NCBI RefSeq assembly: GCF_000157895.3
Contig: NC_022663.1
Span: 372,001 to 436,000 of the forward strand
Length of the DNA stretch: 64,000 nucleotides
Direction: 5' to 3'
DNA from: Mycobacterium kansasii ATCC 12478
Lineage (GTDB): Bacteria > Actinomycetota > Actinomycetes > Mycobacteriales > Mycobacteriaceae
Shown: positions 1-13,600 of the stretch, piece by piece
Position numbering within the stretch: position 1 is the first letter of the stretch
How the letters are laid out: every line of letters begins with the position of its first letter
Position numbers and translations under genes: made by a program
Notes under the pieces: model-generated
Database searches by the model: none
Seen by the model: only the letters and a program-made list of their open reading frames with translations
Told to the model about the DNA's origin: nothing

Positions 1-1572
1 GGATGCCAAGACCCAGCCATGAACCACGTGGTCTCGTGCCAGCAGGATCAGGCTCAGCAGCCGGTGATCGTCCAGCTGTGCGATGTCGCGGGCCAGCTGT
101 TCCAGCCGGTCGACGTCGTCAAGGTAATCGCTGGTATCCAGTGGCGAACCTGCGCTCAATCCGACCAGGTTGACGCCGAATACCCCGATGTTGCGGACGG
201 TGCGCAGTAGTCTGCGGGCTCGCCGCGATTCCGACGGCGGGCGCTCCTCCCCGAAGATAGGCAGCGACGCCATGCTGGGGCCGAAAAACCCGCTGTTGCT
301 GACGATCATGGCCGGCTTGGCGAACGGCACGGTCTCGGCCATGAAGTGCGCCGAGGTGATGGCCCCGTACAGTCGGTGGGCAAAGACCGCCACCGTTCGC
401 ATCGCGATTTCCCGCTGAATCACCCCCCCGGGCCGCAGCCGTTCGGCAATTCCCACCCCGCCGGCACGCAGTCCGCGTACGGTCACCGACGCCGACGACG
501 GCGAGAACGGACCAGGCAGCGCCTCGGACAAATTCGTGGCCAGGAACGTCGGGAAACGGGGGTCGATCGGGGTGTCGAACTCGCCGTTGACCCCTTGGGG
601 TCCCGCGAGTCTGGGAACGACGCCATCTTCGGCCGGGGTGTCGACAGCGGGAAGGTCCTGGATAGTGGCCAGCCGCCAGGGCAGGGCGAACACCCGGCTA
701 CCTACAGAGACCCGGCCGCGCACCGCCAGGTCGAAATCTTGGACGGCCTCCTCGGCGGTCCACGCCGGTCGGAATCCCCACTCGTCGTGCAGCCGCGATG
801 TGTCCATCGTCGGAACGCCTTGCAGCAGTTCGAGTTCGGCGAAGGATGGGACACGCTGCAACGCCCCGGCGGCAAACGGCAGAATAGTCCGGCCCAGTGC
901 GGCGGCGATCTGGCGAAAAGTCGGCTGACCCGCAGCGGCCAGGTTCACCACACCGCTGTCGGCTCTCAGGATCGCCCGGATCAGTAGCCGAAGCACGTCG
1001 TCAACGTGGACCACCTGCACAACGGAATCGGCCGACCCGTCGGGGAATACCGGCAAGGCCCACACCCGTCGTGCCCAGTTGTCGACGCTGCGGCCGACGA
1101 TCAGTGCCGAGCGCACGGCGACCCATTGGGCTCCGGAGTCCGCCAGCAGCTGCTCGACCCGGGCTTGGTGTTGGCCCTCAAGGGAATTCGGTGCGAGGTC
1201 ATCGGTTTCGGTGGCCGGGCTCTGCCCCGGACGGTAGACGTGGGCCGAACTGACGAACACAATGCGTCCCGTCCCGGATTTGCCCATCGCTTCCAGGACG
1301 TTGCGTGTGCCATCGACATTGACCTGCTGGCCGATGCGGCTGTCCGGTCCCGGACTCCTGGCCCATGCGCAGTGCGCGACGACGTCGGCGCCGGTTATCG
1401 CGCGCCCGACCGCGGCTGCATCGCGAATATCGGCTGCGACGAAATCGGCTGCACTGAGCCAGCTTTCGGGCCTATGACGGGCGATACCGACAACCTGGTG
1501 GCCCTGGCTCAGCAATCTGGCGGCAAGACCCCGGCCGAGTACGCCGCTGGCCCCGGTGATCGCGACTCTCAT
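1..1572 (-). CDS. Rv2047c-like NAD-dependent epimerase/dehydratase fusion protein, 3' end outside window
   Basis: The frame is open from an ATG at 1572 to the left edge, giving 524 codons and no stop, so the C-terminal part is missing. The N-terminus reads MRVAITGASGVLGRGLAARL, a Rossmann nucleotide-binding motif (TGxxGxxG) of extended SDR epimerases. Further on it contains DVVAHCAWAR and IVFVSSAHVYRP, the SDR core with an S-x-x-x-Y-like stretch. After about residue 330 the protein leaves the epimerase fold; GPFSPSSASVTVRGLRAGG and MIVSNSGFFGPSMASLP match what I recall of Rv2047c, which is about 850 aa and ends in a PEP-utilising-type domain. The gene starts 44 bp after the pks12 stop on the same strand, so the two are probably co-transcribed. 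A role in making or modifying the Pks12 product is inference from position only. Confidence 0.85.
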   Translation of the reverse strand, partial: MRVAITGASGVLGRGLAARLLSQGHQVVGIARHRPESWLSAADFVAADIRDAAAVGRAITGADVVAHCAWARSPGPDSRIGQQVNVDGTRNVLEAMGKSGTGRIVFVSSAHVYRPGQSPATETDDLAPNSLEGQHQARVEQLLADSGAQWVAVRSALIVGRSVDNWARRVWALPVFPDGSADSVVQVVHVDDVLRLLIRAILRADSGVVNLAAAGQPTFRQIAAALGRTILPFAAGALQRVPSFAELELLQGVPTMDTSRLHDEWGFRPAWTAEEAVQDFDLAVRGRVSVGSRVFALPWRLATIQDLPAVDTPAEDGVVPRLAGPQGVNGEFDTPIDPRFPTFLATNLSEALPGPFSPSSASVTVRGLRAGGVGIAERLRPGGVIQREIAMRTVAVFAHRLYGAITSAHFMAETVPFAKPAMIVSNSGFFGPSMASLPIFGEERPPSESRRARRLLRTVRNIGVFGVNLVGLSAGSPLDTSDYLDDVDRLEQLARDIAQLDDHRLLSLILLARDHVVHGWVLAS

Positions 1573-1615
1573 CGAGCAGTTCGCCCCCACTGCATCATCG
1601 CCGGTTCGCTCATGG

Positions 1616-4600
1616 CTATTCGTCGTCGTCCATGAATGCGACGTTGACCAGGTCGTCGAGGTCCATGTCGGCAATGTCTTTTTCGGTGGTCGCTGCCGGC
1701 GTTGCCGCCTGACCGTTCACCTCGGTTTCCTGGGCCAAGGCCAGCAGCAGGTCCAGCACTCCCGCCTGCCGAAGTCGCTTGATCGGAATGGACGCCACCA
1801 CGCGTTGCAGTTCGGCCTCACCGGGTGCCGCGACCGGGGCATCCGGTGGTGATGCGCCCAGCAGTTCGCGGTGCATGTAGCCGGCCAGCGCGGCGGAGTT
1901 GGGGTAGTCGAAAATGAGCGTGGGCGAAAGCGCCAGACCGGTCGCGGATTTGAGCCTGTTGCGCATTTCGACCGCGGTCAGTGAATCGAAGCCCAACTCC
2001 TGGAACGCCCGGTCCGGGTCGATCGCTTCCGGGCTGGTGTTGCCCAGCACGGTCGCGATGTTGGACCGCACCAGATCCAACAGGATGGCGTGCTGCTCGT
2101 CGTCGGGCAAGCCGTCCAGGCGTTGCAACAGCGCGGATTTCGACTTGGCCGCGGCCAGTGAGTCGTCGACTTGGCGGCGCGTGGGCGCGTTGATCAGGTC
2201 GACGAACATCGGTGGCAGCGTGCCATTATCGAATTTGACCCGCAACGCGGCAAAGTCGATGTGGGCGGGCAGCATGAACGGTTCGTCGACAATCATGGCG
2301 GTGTCGAGCAACCCCAGTGCTTCTTCCGAGGACATCGCCACGACGCCGTCGCGGGCGAACCGCTTGAAGTCGACGCTCGCCAATCCGCCGGTCATGGCAC
2401 TGGCCTGATTCCACAGACCCCAACCCAGCGAGATTGCCGGCAGTCCGCGCGCCCGCCGGTGGACGGCCAGCCCGTCCAGGAACGAGTTGGCGGCCGCGTA
2501 ATTGGCCTGTCCCGAGGAGCCCACCAGCCCGGCCATCGACGAAAACATCACGAAGGCAGACACATCCAGATCGCAAGTCAGCTCGTGCAGATTCCACGCC
2601 GCATCGACCTTGGCCCGCAGCACCGTTTCCATCCGCTCCGGTGTCAGCGAGGTCACGACGGCGTCATCGAGTGCGCCCGCGGTGTGGATCACGGCCGACA
2701 GCGGTTGCTGAACCGGGATATCGGCGATCACCTTTGCCAGCGCGGCCCGATCGGCGGCATCACAAGCGACCACGTGCACCTGCGCGCCGGCCGCGTCCAA
2801 TTCGGCCACCAATTCCTCGGCCCCGGGTGCGTCCGGGCCACGCCGGCTGACCAGGACCAGTTGACGCACCCCGTGACGAGTCACGACGTGACGCGCCAAC
2901 GCCGAGCCGGCCATGCCGGTCCCGCCGGTGATCAGCACCGTGCCGGCAGCCCACGCGTCCGGCATGCTCATCACCACCTTGCCGACGTGGCGTGCCTGAC
3001 TCAGGTACCGCAACGCCGCAGGCGCGCGACGCACGTCGAACGTCGTGACCGGCAACGGTCGCAGCACCTCGTCGTCGAACAGCGCGGCCAGTTCGGCAAG
3101 AATCTGCGCAATGCGGTCCGGTCCGGCCTCGAAGAGGTCGAAAGCTCGGTAGCGCACTCCCGGGTACTGCTGCGCGATCACTTCGGGTTCGCGGATGTCG
3201 GTCTTTCCCATCTCCAGGAAAGCTCCGCCCGGGGTGACCAGACGCAGCGACGCATCCACGAAATCACCCGCCAGCGAGTCCAAGACCACGTCCACGCCGC
3301 GCCCACCGGTAGCGGAGCGGAACTTGTCCTCGAATTCCAGGCTGCGCGAGTCGGAGATGTGATCGTCGTCAAAGCCCATGGCCCGCAACGTGTCCCACTT
3401 GCCCTTGCTGGCGGTGGCGAATACCTCGAGACCCCAATGCCGGGCCAGCTGCACCGCAGCCATACCGACACCGCCGGTGGCGGCGTGCACCAGGATCCGT
3501 TGCCCCTGCTGCACCGACGCCAAATGGCGCAGCGCGTAATAGGCGGTGGCGAACACCACCGACGTGGTGGCCGCCGCGGTGTGCGACCAGCCCGCCGGAA
3601 CCTTGACCAACAGCCTGTGGTCGGTGGCGGCGATCGTCCCGGTGCCTTCGGGGAACAAGCCCATGACTCGGTCGCCGACGGCGAAACCCCCATCGTCTGG
3701 ACCGGTTTCGAGGACAACACCGGACGCCTCGACACCCATCACCGCCTCGGGGTCGGGGTAGAGCCCCAGTGCGATCATGACGTCCCGGAAATTAGCTGCG
3801 ATGGCAGACAACCGCACCCGGACGTGTCCGGGCTGCAGCGGAGCGTCGGCGTCGGGAATCGGCTCCAGTCGCAGGTTTTCGAACGTGCCGGCTGCGCTCA
3901 TGCCCAACCGCCACGGTGCGTCGCCCGGGGGAACCAACAGCGCGCCCACCGCGCGGCTGCCATGGACGCGGGCAATGTACACCTGCCCACCGCGCCACAG
4001 CACCTGCGGTTCGCCGGCGGCCAACACCGCCGCCAGGGCCGATTCATCCAGGGCCGCATCGGTATCGACCAGCACGATGCGTCCGGGATGCTCCGTCTGC
4101 GCCGAGCGCACCAGGCCCCACACCGCCGCGCCAGCCAGGTCGGTGACGTCTTCGCCGGGCAGCGCGACAGCACCGCGGGTCGTCACCACCAATACCCCTG
4201 CGCCGTCGCGGGCGAGCCAGGACTGCAGCACGTCGAGCACCGAGTTCGTGGCGGTGTAGACACCCGCCAGCGCGTCGCCGGGCACCGGCACGGATTCGAA
4301 GACCACCGTTGACGAGTCGCTGTCTGCCGTTGTGCCCCAGGCCCGTACGGGTACCGGTTCCAGGGCGGCCGACGGCTGGGCCGTCCAGTCCACCTGGAAA
4401 AGCCGGTCGGGACCCGATCCGGATACCGCGGCGCGCAGCTGCTGATCGGTGACGGGCCGCGCCAGCATCGACGCGACCGACAGCACCGGCAGTCCGAGCC
4501 CGTCGGCCAGCTCGATCGACACCCTGGACGGCCCCACCGGCGCGATGCGCGCCCGAACCGCTGATGCGCCGCCGGCATGCAGCGACACGCCTTGCCAGGA

Positions 4601-7600
4601 GAACGGAACGAGCACCGAGCCCTCGTCAACGCCGAAATCGTCGGCGCCGTCGGAGGCCAGAATCACCGCGTGCAACGCCGCATCCAGCATCACCGGATGA
4701 ACTCCGAAGCCCGCGACCGACACCCCGGCGTCGGCGGGTAAGGCGACCTCGGCGAACACTTCATCGCCGCGGCGCCACATCGCGTTCAGTCCGCGGAATG
4801 CCGGGCCGTAGCCGTACCCGCGCTCGGCCAACCGCTCGTACCCGTCGGCGATTTCCACCGGTACCGCGCCTACGGGTGGCCACGTCGCCAAATCGGTTGT
4901 CGGAGCCAAGGACCCGTTTGTCAGCGTGCCCTCGGCATGCAACACCCAGCCGGCGCCGGCGTCCGCGCGGGAGTACACCGACACCGCACGAGCGCCGGAC
5001 TCGTCCGCACCGCCCACGATCACCTCAACCGCAACCGATGTCCCGCCCGGCAACACCAATGGCGCGGCGAGGGTCAACTCTTCGACCACTCCGCAGCCCA
5101 CTTCGTCGCCGGCACGAATCGCCAACTCGACGAAGCCCGCTCCGGGGAAGATCACCACGCCGCCGACGGCGTGATCGGCCAACCAGCCCTGCGCGCGCAG
5201 CGATAACCGCCCGGTCAGCACGACGCCGCCGGAGGTCGGCAACTCCACCACCGCGCCCAGCAGGGCATGCTCGCTGGCCTCCAGGCCCAGATCGGTGGCG
5301 TCGGCCGCAACGCCGTCACCGGACAGCCAGAACCGCCGCCGCTGGAACGCGTAGGTCGGCAACTCGACGAAGTTCGCCTGCCCCACCACGGTGCGCCAAT
5401 CCACGCTGACACCGGCGACGAAAGCTTGAGCCACGGCGTTGACCAACGTCACCGGCTCGGGCCGATCCTTGCGCAGCGCAGAGATCGTCAGGATCCCGGT
5501 ATCCGGCAGCGATTCTTCGATCGACGCGGTGAGTCCGCTGCCCGGCCCCACTTCGAAGAAGCGGGTGGCACCGGCCGATTGAGCGAATCGGACGCTGTCG
5601 GCGAACCGGACCGCCTCCCGGACGTGACGCTTCCAGTACGCAGTGGTGCCGTAGTCGCCTGCGGCCAGCTGTCCGGTGACGTTGGAGATGATCGGGATGG
5701 CCGGTTGCCCGATGGCCAGGCCGCTTGCCACGGTGGCGAATTCGTCGATCATCGGGTCCATCAGTGGCGAGTGGAACGCGTGCGAAACGGCCAGGCGGTG
5801 TACCCGTCGGCCGTCAGCGCGCAACCGGTCGGCGACCGCGAGCACCGCGCTCTCGGCGCCGGAAATCACCACGGAGGCAGGGCCGTTGACGGCGGCGATG
5901 CTGACCTCGGCGCTCAGCAGGGGCCCGACTTCCGCTTCGGTGGCCGCCACCGCGACCATCGCTCCGCCGGGCGGCAGGGCCTGCATGAACCGACCGCGGG
6001 CGGCGACCAGCACCGCGGCGTTTTCCAGGGACAGGACGCCGGCGACGTGTGCCGCCGAGATTTCACCAACCGAATGGCCCATCACGAAGTCCGGTCGGAT
6101 TCCCCAGGATTCCAGCAGCCGGTACAGCGCGACTTCCACCGCGAACAGTGCCGGCTGCGCGAATTCCGTTGTGTTCAGCAAGTTTTCGTCGTGGCCCCAG
6201 ATGACTTCGCGCAGCGGACGCAGCAGGTGACGGTCCAGTTCGGCGACGACGGTGTTGAACGCCTCGGCGAACGCCGGGTAACCGGCATGCAATCCCATTC
6301 CCATGCCCAGCAATTGGGAGCCTTGGCCGGGGAAGACGAACACCGTCTTGCCGGCCGGTGTCGCGGTGCCGCGAACCACCGACACCGCCGCCCCGCCGGA
6401 CAGCTCGTCCAGACCGGCCAGCAACCGATCCCGATCCCCGCCGACCACCACCGCCCGATGCTCAAACATCGAACGCCCCGCCAACGACCACCCCACATCG
6501 GCCACATCCAGCCCGTCATGGGCCCGCAGATACCCGGCCAACCGCGCCGCCTGCGCACACAACGCCGCATCCGACTTCGCCGACACCACCCACGGCACCA
6601 CCACCGGCCGCGGCCCCACCTCCCGCGACTGCTCCGACGGAACCGCCTCGACAATCACATGCGCGTTGGTGCCACTGATCCCAAACGACGACACCCCCGC
6701 CCGCCTGACATGCCCATCAGCCGGCCAGGGCCGCGGCTGGGTCAACAACGACACCGCCCCCGCCGACCAATCCACATGCGGGCTGGGCTCATCGACATGC
6801 AACGTCGCCGGCAACACCTCATGGCGCATCGCCAACACCATCTTGATCACACCCGCCACCCCCGCCGCGGCCTGCGTATGACCCATATTCGACTTGACCG
6901 ACCCCAACCAGAGCGGCTCGGCCCGCCCCTGCCCATAGGTCGCCAACAACGCCTGCGCCTCAATCGGATCCCCCAACGTGGTCCCGGTCCCATGACCCTC
7001 GACCACATCCACATCCGCCGCCGACAACCCCGCATTAGCCAACGCCGCCCGCACCACCCGCTGCTGCGACGGACCATTAGGCGCCGTCAACCCATTCGAG
7101 GCCCCATCCTGATTGACCGCCGAACCCCGCACCACCGCCAACACCGGATGCCCCAACCGCCGCGCATCCGAGAGCCGCTCCACCACCAACATGCCCCCAC
7201 CCTCGGAGAAGCCGGTGCCGTCGGCCGCGCCCGCGAACGCCTTGCAGCGCCCATCGGGTGATAATCCGCGCCAGCGGCTGAATTCCACGAAGATGTCGGG
7301 CGTGGCGTTGATGGTCACCCCGCCGGCGAGCGCCAGGTCACACTCCCCCGACCGCAGCGACTGCACCGCCATATGCAACGCCACCAACGACGACGAACAC
7401 GCCGTATCCACCGACACCGCCGGACCCTCCAACCCCAGCACATAGGCCACCCGGCCGGAGGCCACACTCGACAGCTGGCCGGTCAGCCGGAAGCCTTCCA
7501 CCGGTTCGGCCGCGAACATGCCGTAGCCCTGGGTCATGACTCCGGCGAAGACGCCGGTGGCGCTCCCGCGTAGGCTGCCGGGCTCGATTCCGGCTCGCTC

Positions 7601-10600
7601 CAACGCTTCCCACGACAGCTCCAGGAACATGCGCTGCTGCGGGTCCATCGCCAGCGCCTCACTGGGCCCGACGCCGAAGAAGGCGGGATCGAAGTCGCCG
7701 ACCCGTTCCACGAACCCGCCGGTTTTGGTGTAGCACGCGCCGGGCACGTCGGGATCCGGGTTGAACAGCCCCGCCAGGTCCCAGCCGCGGTTGTCGGGGA
7801 ATTCGGACAGCACATCGCGGCCCTGAACCAGCATGTCCCACAGGTCATCTGGCGACTCGATACCACCGGGGTAGTGACATGCCATGCCCACGATGGCAAT
7901 CGGGTCGTCACCCGCAGCGCGTACGGCCGGTACGTGCTTGATCTCCTGGGGGACACCGGCCAGTTCGCCGCGAATGTAACCGGCCAGGCCGTTGGGGGTT
8001 GGGTAGTCGAAGATGAGCGTGGGTGAAAGGGTAAGGCCGGTAGCGGTTTTGAGCCGGTTACGCATTTCGACAGCGGTCAGCGAGTCGAAACCCAACTCCT
8101 GGAACGCCTTGTCAGCGTCGACGGCGTCGGGAGCGATGTTGCCCAGGACGGTGGCGATGTGGGACCGCACCAAATCCAGCACCACGGCGTGCTGTTCGGC
8201 TTCGGGCAGGCCGTGCAGGCGATGCGCCAGCGCCGATTTCGACTTGGCGGCAGCCAGCGCGTCGTCGACCTGGCGCCTGGTCGGCGCGTTGACCAGATCG
8301 CTGAACATCGGCGGCACCGCCACCGCGTGGGCCCGCAGCGCGCTCAGGTCGATGCGGGCGGGCGCCAGGAACGGCTGGTCGACGATCAGCGCGGTGTCGA
8401 ACAACTCCGTCGCCTCATCCGAGGACAACGCCAGCACACCTTCGCGGCCCAGCCGGGCACGGTCGGCGGCGTCCAGTCCGCCGGTCATGTCGCTGGCCTG
8501 CTCCCACAGGCCCCACCCCAGCGACATCGCCGGCAACCCGTGGGCCCGCCGGTGCGCGGCCAGCCCGTCCAGGAAGGTGTTGGCCGCCGCATAGTTGGCC
8601 TGACCTGACGACCCGACCAACCCGGCCATCGACGAAAACATCACGAACGCAGCCACATCCAGGTCGCGGGTCAGCTCGTGCAAGTTCCAAGCCGCAGCCA
8701 CCTTGGCCCGCAGCACCGCATCGAGGCGCTCCGGTGTCAACGACGTGATCACTGCGTCGTCAAGCACCCCGGCCGCGTGAATCACGGCGGACAACGGCTG
8801 TTGCGCCGGGATGCCGGCGATCACGTCGGCCATTGCCGGCCGGTCGGCGGCATCACATGCCAGCACCTGCACCTGCGCGCCGGCGGCGCCCAACTCGGTC
8901 ACCAACTCCGCGGCCCCCGGAGCGTCGGCACCGCGCCGGCTGAGCAACACCAGGTGACGGACCCCGTGGCGGGTCACGACGTGACGCGCCAGCACCGAAC
9001 CGGCCATGCCGGTTCCGCCGGTGATGAGGACGGTACCTTTCGCCCAGACGTCCGGCATGGTCATGACGACCTTGCCGATATGGCGTGCCTGACTCAGGTA
9101 CCGCAAGGCCGCCGGCGCCCGGCGGATGTCGAACGTCGTCACCGGCAACGGTCGCAGCACCCCGGCGTCGAACAGTGCGGCCAGCTCGAGCATGTACTGG
9201 TGCATGCGGGGACGGCCGGGCTCGAACAGGTCGAAGGCGCGGTAGCGCACCCCCGGATATTCCTGGGCGATCACCCCGGGGTCGCGGATGTCGGTCTTGC
9301 CCATCTCGAGGAACACCCCGCCTGGCCCCAGCAGGCGCAGCGACGCGTCGACGAATTCACCGGCGAGCGAGTCCAATACGACGTCCATGCCGCGGCCGCC
9401 GGTGACCGCGCGGAATTTGTCCTCGAATTCCAGACTGCGCGAATCGGAGATATGATCTTCGTCAAAACCCATGGCGCGCAGGGTGTCCCATTTGCTCTTG
9501 CTGGCGGTGGCGAACACCTCCAAGCCCAGATGCCGGGCCAGTTGTACGGCTGCCATACCGACTCCGCCGGTGGCGGCATGCACCAGCACCCGCTGACCCG
9601 GTTGGACGTCGGCCAGGTGGACGAACGCGTAGTACGCGGTGGTGAAGACGGCCGAGATGGCGGCGGCTTCGGCGTATGACCAGTCGGCGGGCATCGGCAG
9701 CAGCAACCGGACGTCCCCGGCCACCAACGTTCCGCTGCCGTCGGGGAAGAAGCCATACACCGAGTCCCCGACCGCGAATTCGGTCACTCCCGGGCCGACC
9801 TCGACGACGACGCCGGCGCCTTCACCGCCGATCAGCGCGTCGTGGGTGAACATGCCCAGGGTGATCATGATGTCGCGGAAGTTCGCCGCGATGGCGCGCA
9901 TGTCCACCCGAACCTGGCCGGGACCTAGCGGCGCGCCGGCGTTGGGAACCGGTTCCAGCCGCAGGTTCTCGAAGGTGCCCGCACTGCTCAAACCCAGCCG
10001 CCACGGCCCGTCGCCCGGCGGCACCAGGATGCCGTCCACGGCCCGGCTGGCGTGCACCCGCGGGGTATAAGCCTGCCCGTTGCGCAGCAGCACCTGCGGT
10101 TCACCGACGGCCATTGCCGTCGCTGCCGCCGAATCATCCAGCGGCACATCGGAATCCACCAGGATCAGCCGGCCGGGGTTTTCGGTTTGGGCTGACCGCA
10201 CCAACCCCCAGACCGCGGCACCCGCCAGATCGGTGACGTCCTCACCCGGCAGCGCCACGGCACCGCGGGTGACCATCAGCAACACTCCGGAGGCATGCTC
10301 GGCCAGCCACGGCTGTACCGCCGCCAGCGCGTGGTGCGTGCGCTCATAGGTCGCGGTCACCGGATCATCAACGGCGGCAGCGCATTCGAAGACCCGATAG
10401 GAAGCTGGTGCGTCGGTGCTCGTGGCGGTGGCCGGTGACCAGATGACCTCGAACAGTCGGTCCGGACCCGCGCCGGACAATACTGCGCGCAGCTGTTGCT
10501 CGCTGACCGGCCGGGCCACCATCGCGGCGACGGACAGCACCGGCAGGCCGAGGTCGTCGGCGAGCTCGACGGACACCGCCGAGGGTCCGGCCGGCGCGAT

Positions 10601-13600
10601 CCGTACCCGCACCGCCGATGCCCCGCTGGCGTGCAACGACACCCGTTGCCAGGAGAACGGCAGAACCAGTTCGGCGTCCGGATTCGCCATCACCGCGGTG
10701 TGCAACGCCGCGTCCAGGAGTGCGGGGTGCAAACCGAATCCGGTGACGCCGCCGGCCGCCTCGGGCAACCTCACCTCGGCGAACAGCTCGTCACCGCGGG
10801 CCCACATCGCGGTCAGGCCGCGAAACGCCGGGCCGTACCCGTACCCACGCTCCGCCAGCCGCTGGTAACCGTCCGAAACGGCTACGGCGGTGGCACCCGC
10901 GGGCGGCCACACCGACAGGTCGGCCGCGGGCTCGACGGTGCCGGCGCGCAGCGTCCCCTCGGCATGGCACACCCACACCGATCCGGCGTCGACGTCGGCG
11001 CGCGAATAGACGGAGACACTGCGCTCCGCCGACTCCGTCGCGGCGCCGACGATCACCTGCAGCGCCACCGATCCTGACGCCGGAAGCAGCAACGGTGTCC
11101 GCAGGGTAAGCTCCTCGACCACCGGGCAGCCGACTTCGTCGCCGGCGCGGATCGCCAATTCGACGAATCCGGTGCCGGGGAACACCACGACGCCGGATAC
11201 GGCATGATCGGCCAGCCAGGCCTGGGAGCTGATGGACAACCGGCCCGTCAAGACGACTCCACCCGATGCCGGCAGTTCCACCACCGCGCCCAGCAATGCG
11301 TGTTGACCCGCCGTCAAGCCCAAACCGGATGCGTCGGCGCCCATGCCCTCGCCCGAGAGCCAAAACCGGCGCTTCTCAAAGGCATACGTCGGCAGCTCGA
11401 CGAACCGCGACCCGTCCAGAACGCCACGCCAATCCACCTGAACACCCGAGACGAACGCTGACGCGGCCGACAACAGGAACCTGTCGAGCCCGCCGTCCTC
11501 ACGGCCGAGGGTGGGCACGACAACAGGTTCGGAGTCAGGTGCGCAGTCGGTGGCGGTGTCCTCGATACCGGCGATCAATGCGGGGTGCGGGCTGGACTCG
11601 ATGAAGGTGCGGTAGCCATTCGTGCATGCGCTACGCACCGCCTGCTCGAATTGGACCGTCTGTCGGATATTGCGGTACCAGTAGTCGGCATCCAAACTCG
11701 CTGTGTCCAAACGGTTTCCCGTGATCGACGAGAAGAAGACGGTCCGCGAGGAACGTGGCTCGATACCCGCGAGGGCGGCGACGAGCTGGTCCTGGATGGC
11801 TTCGACCTCTGCCGAGTGGGAGGCATAGTCCACCTCGATCCGGCGGGTGCGCAGCTCACGGCCCGCGCAAACCTGGATCAGCTCCTCGAGCGCAGCCACC
11901 TCACCCGAGACCACGACAGCCGAGGGGCCGTTGACGGCGGCAATGCTGATCCGAGAGCCGAAGGGCGCCAACAACTCCTGCGCCTGTTCGGCACCGCACG
12001 CCAGCGACACCATGCCGCCCGGGCCGGCAAGCCCGGTCAGCAATGCGCTACGCAGGGTCACCACCTTTGCGGCGTCGCGCAGGGACAGTGCACCGGCGAC
12101 GTAGGCGGCGGCGATCTCGCCCTGCGAATGACCGATAACGGCATCCGGACGCACGCCGATCGACTTCCACAACTCTGCCAGCGACACCATCACCGCAAAC
12201 AGCACCGGCTGCACCACGTCCACCCGGTCCAGGCCCGGGGCGCCGGGAGCGCCCCGCAGCACGTCGGTCAGTGACCAGTCGACGAATTCGGCGAACGCCT
12301 CGCCACACGCCTCGATCTGCTGTGCGAATACCGGTGCAGTATCGAGCAATTCGACGCCCATGCCGATCCACTGGGAGCCTTGGCCGGGGAATACGAACAC
12401 CGTCTTGCCGGCCGGTGTCGCGGTGCCGCGAACCACCGACACCGCCGCCCCGCCGGACAGCTCGTCCAGACCGGCCAGCAACCGATCCCGATCCCCGCCG
12501 ACCACCACCGCCCGATGCTCAAACATCGAACGCCCCGCCAACGACCACCCCACATCGGCTACATCCAGCCCGTCATGGGCCCGCAGATACCCGGCCAACC
12601 GCGCCGCCTGCGCACACAACGCCGCATCCGACTTCGCCGACACCACCCACGGCACCACCACCGGCCGCGGCCCCACCTCCCGCGACTGCTCCGACGGAAC
12701 CGCCTCGACAATCACATGCGCGTTGGTGCCACTGATCCCAAACGACGACACCCCCGCCCGCCTGACATGCCCATCAGCCGGCCAGGGCCGCGGCTGCGTC
12801 AACAACGACACCGCCCCCGCCGACCAATCCACATGCGGGCTGGGCTCATCGACATGCAACGTCGCCGGCAACACCTCATGGCGCATCGCCAACACCATCT
12901 TGATCACACCCGCCACCCCCGCCGCGGCCTGCGTATGACCCATATTCGACTTAACCGACCCCAACCAGAGCGGCTCCGCCCGCCCCTGCCCATAGGTCGC
13001 CAACAATGCCTGCGCCTCAATCGGATCCCCCAACGTGGTCCCGGTCCCATGACCCTCGACCACATCCACATCCGCCGCCGACAACCCCGCATTAGCCAAC
13101 GCCGCCCGCACCACCCGCTGCTGCGACGGACCATTAGGCGCCGTCAACCCATTCGAGGCCCCATCCTGATTGACCGCCGAACCCCGCACCACCGCCAACA
13201 CCGGATGCCCCAACCGCCGCGCATCCGAGAGCCGCTCCACCACCAGCACGGCGCCGCCCTCGGACCAGCCGACGCCGTCGGCCGCGCCCGCGTAGGCCTT
13301 GCAGCGCCCGTCCGGCGCCAGCCCCCGGTGCCGGCTGAACTCCACGAAGACCGTCGGGGTGGCGTTGACGGTGGCGCCGCCGGCGAGCGCCAGGTCACAC
13401 TCCCCCGACCGCAGCGACTGCACCGCCATATGCAACGCCACCAACGACGACGAACACGCCGTATCCACCGACACCGCCGGGCCCTCCAACCCCAGCACGT
13501 ACGACACCCGGCCGGAGGCGACGCTGGAGGTCATGCCGGTCAGCCGGTAGCCCTCGATCTCCTCGGCGAACATGCCGTAGCCCTGGACGATGAGCCCGGC

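Noticed and set aside
346..987. Plus-strand 213-codon frame at the left edge
   Set aside because: Antisense to the Rv2047c-like gene, whose protein is clearly recognisable on the minus strand.
2171..4312. 713-codon plus-strand frame inside pks12 (and similar long frames at 5,267-7,261, 12,380-13,627)
   Set aside because: Shadows of the pks12 gene: they run antisense in a high-GC gene, are rich in Arg/His/Gln and have no domain.
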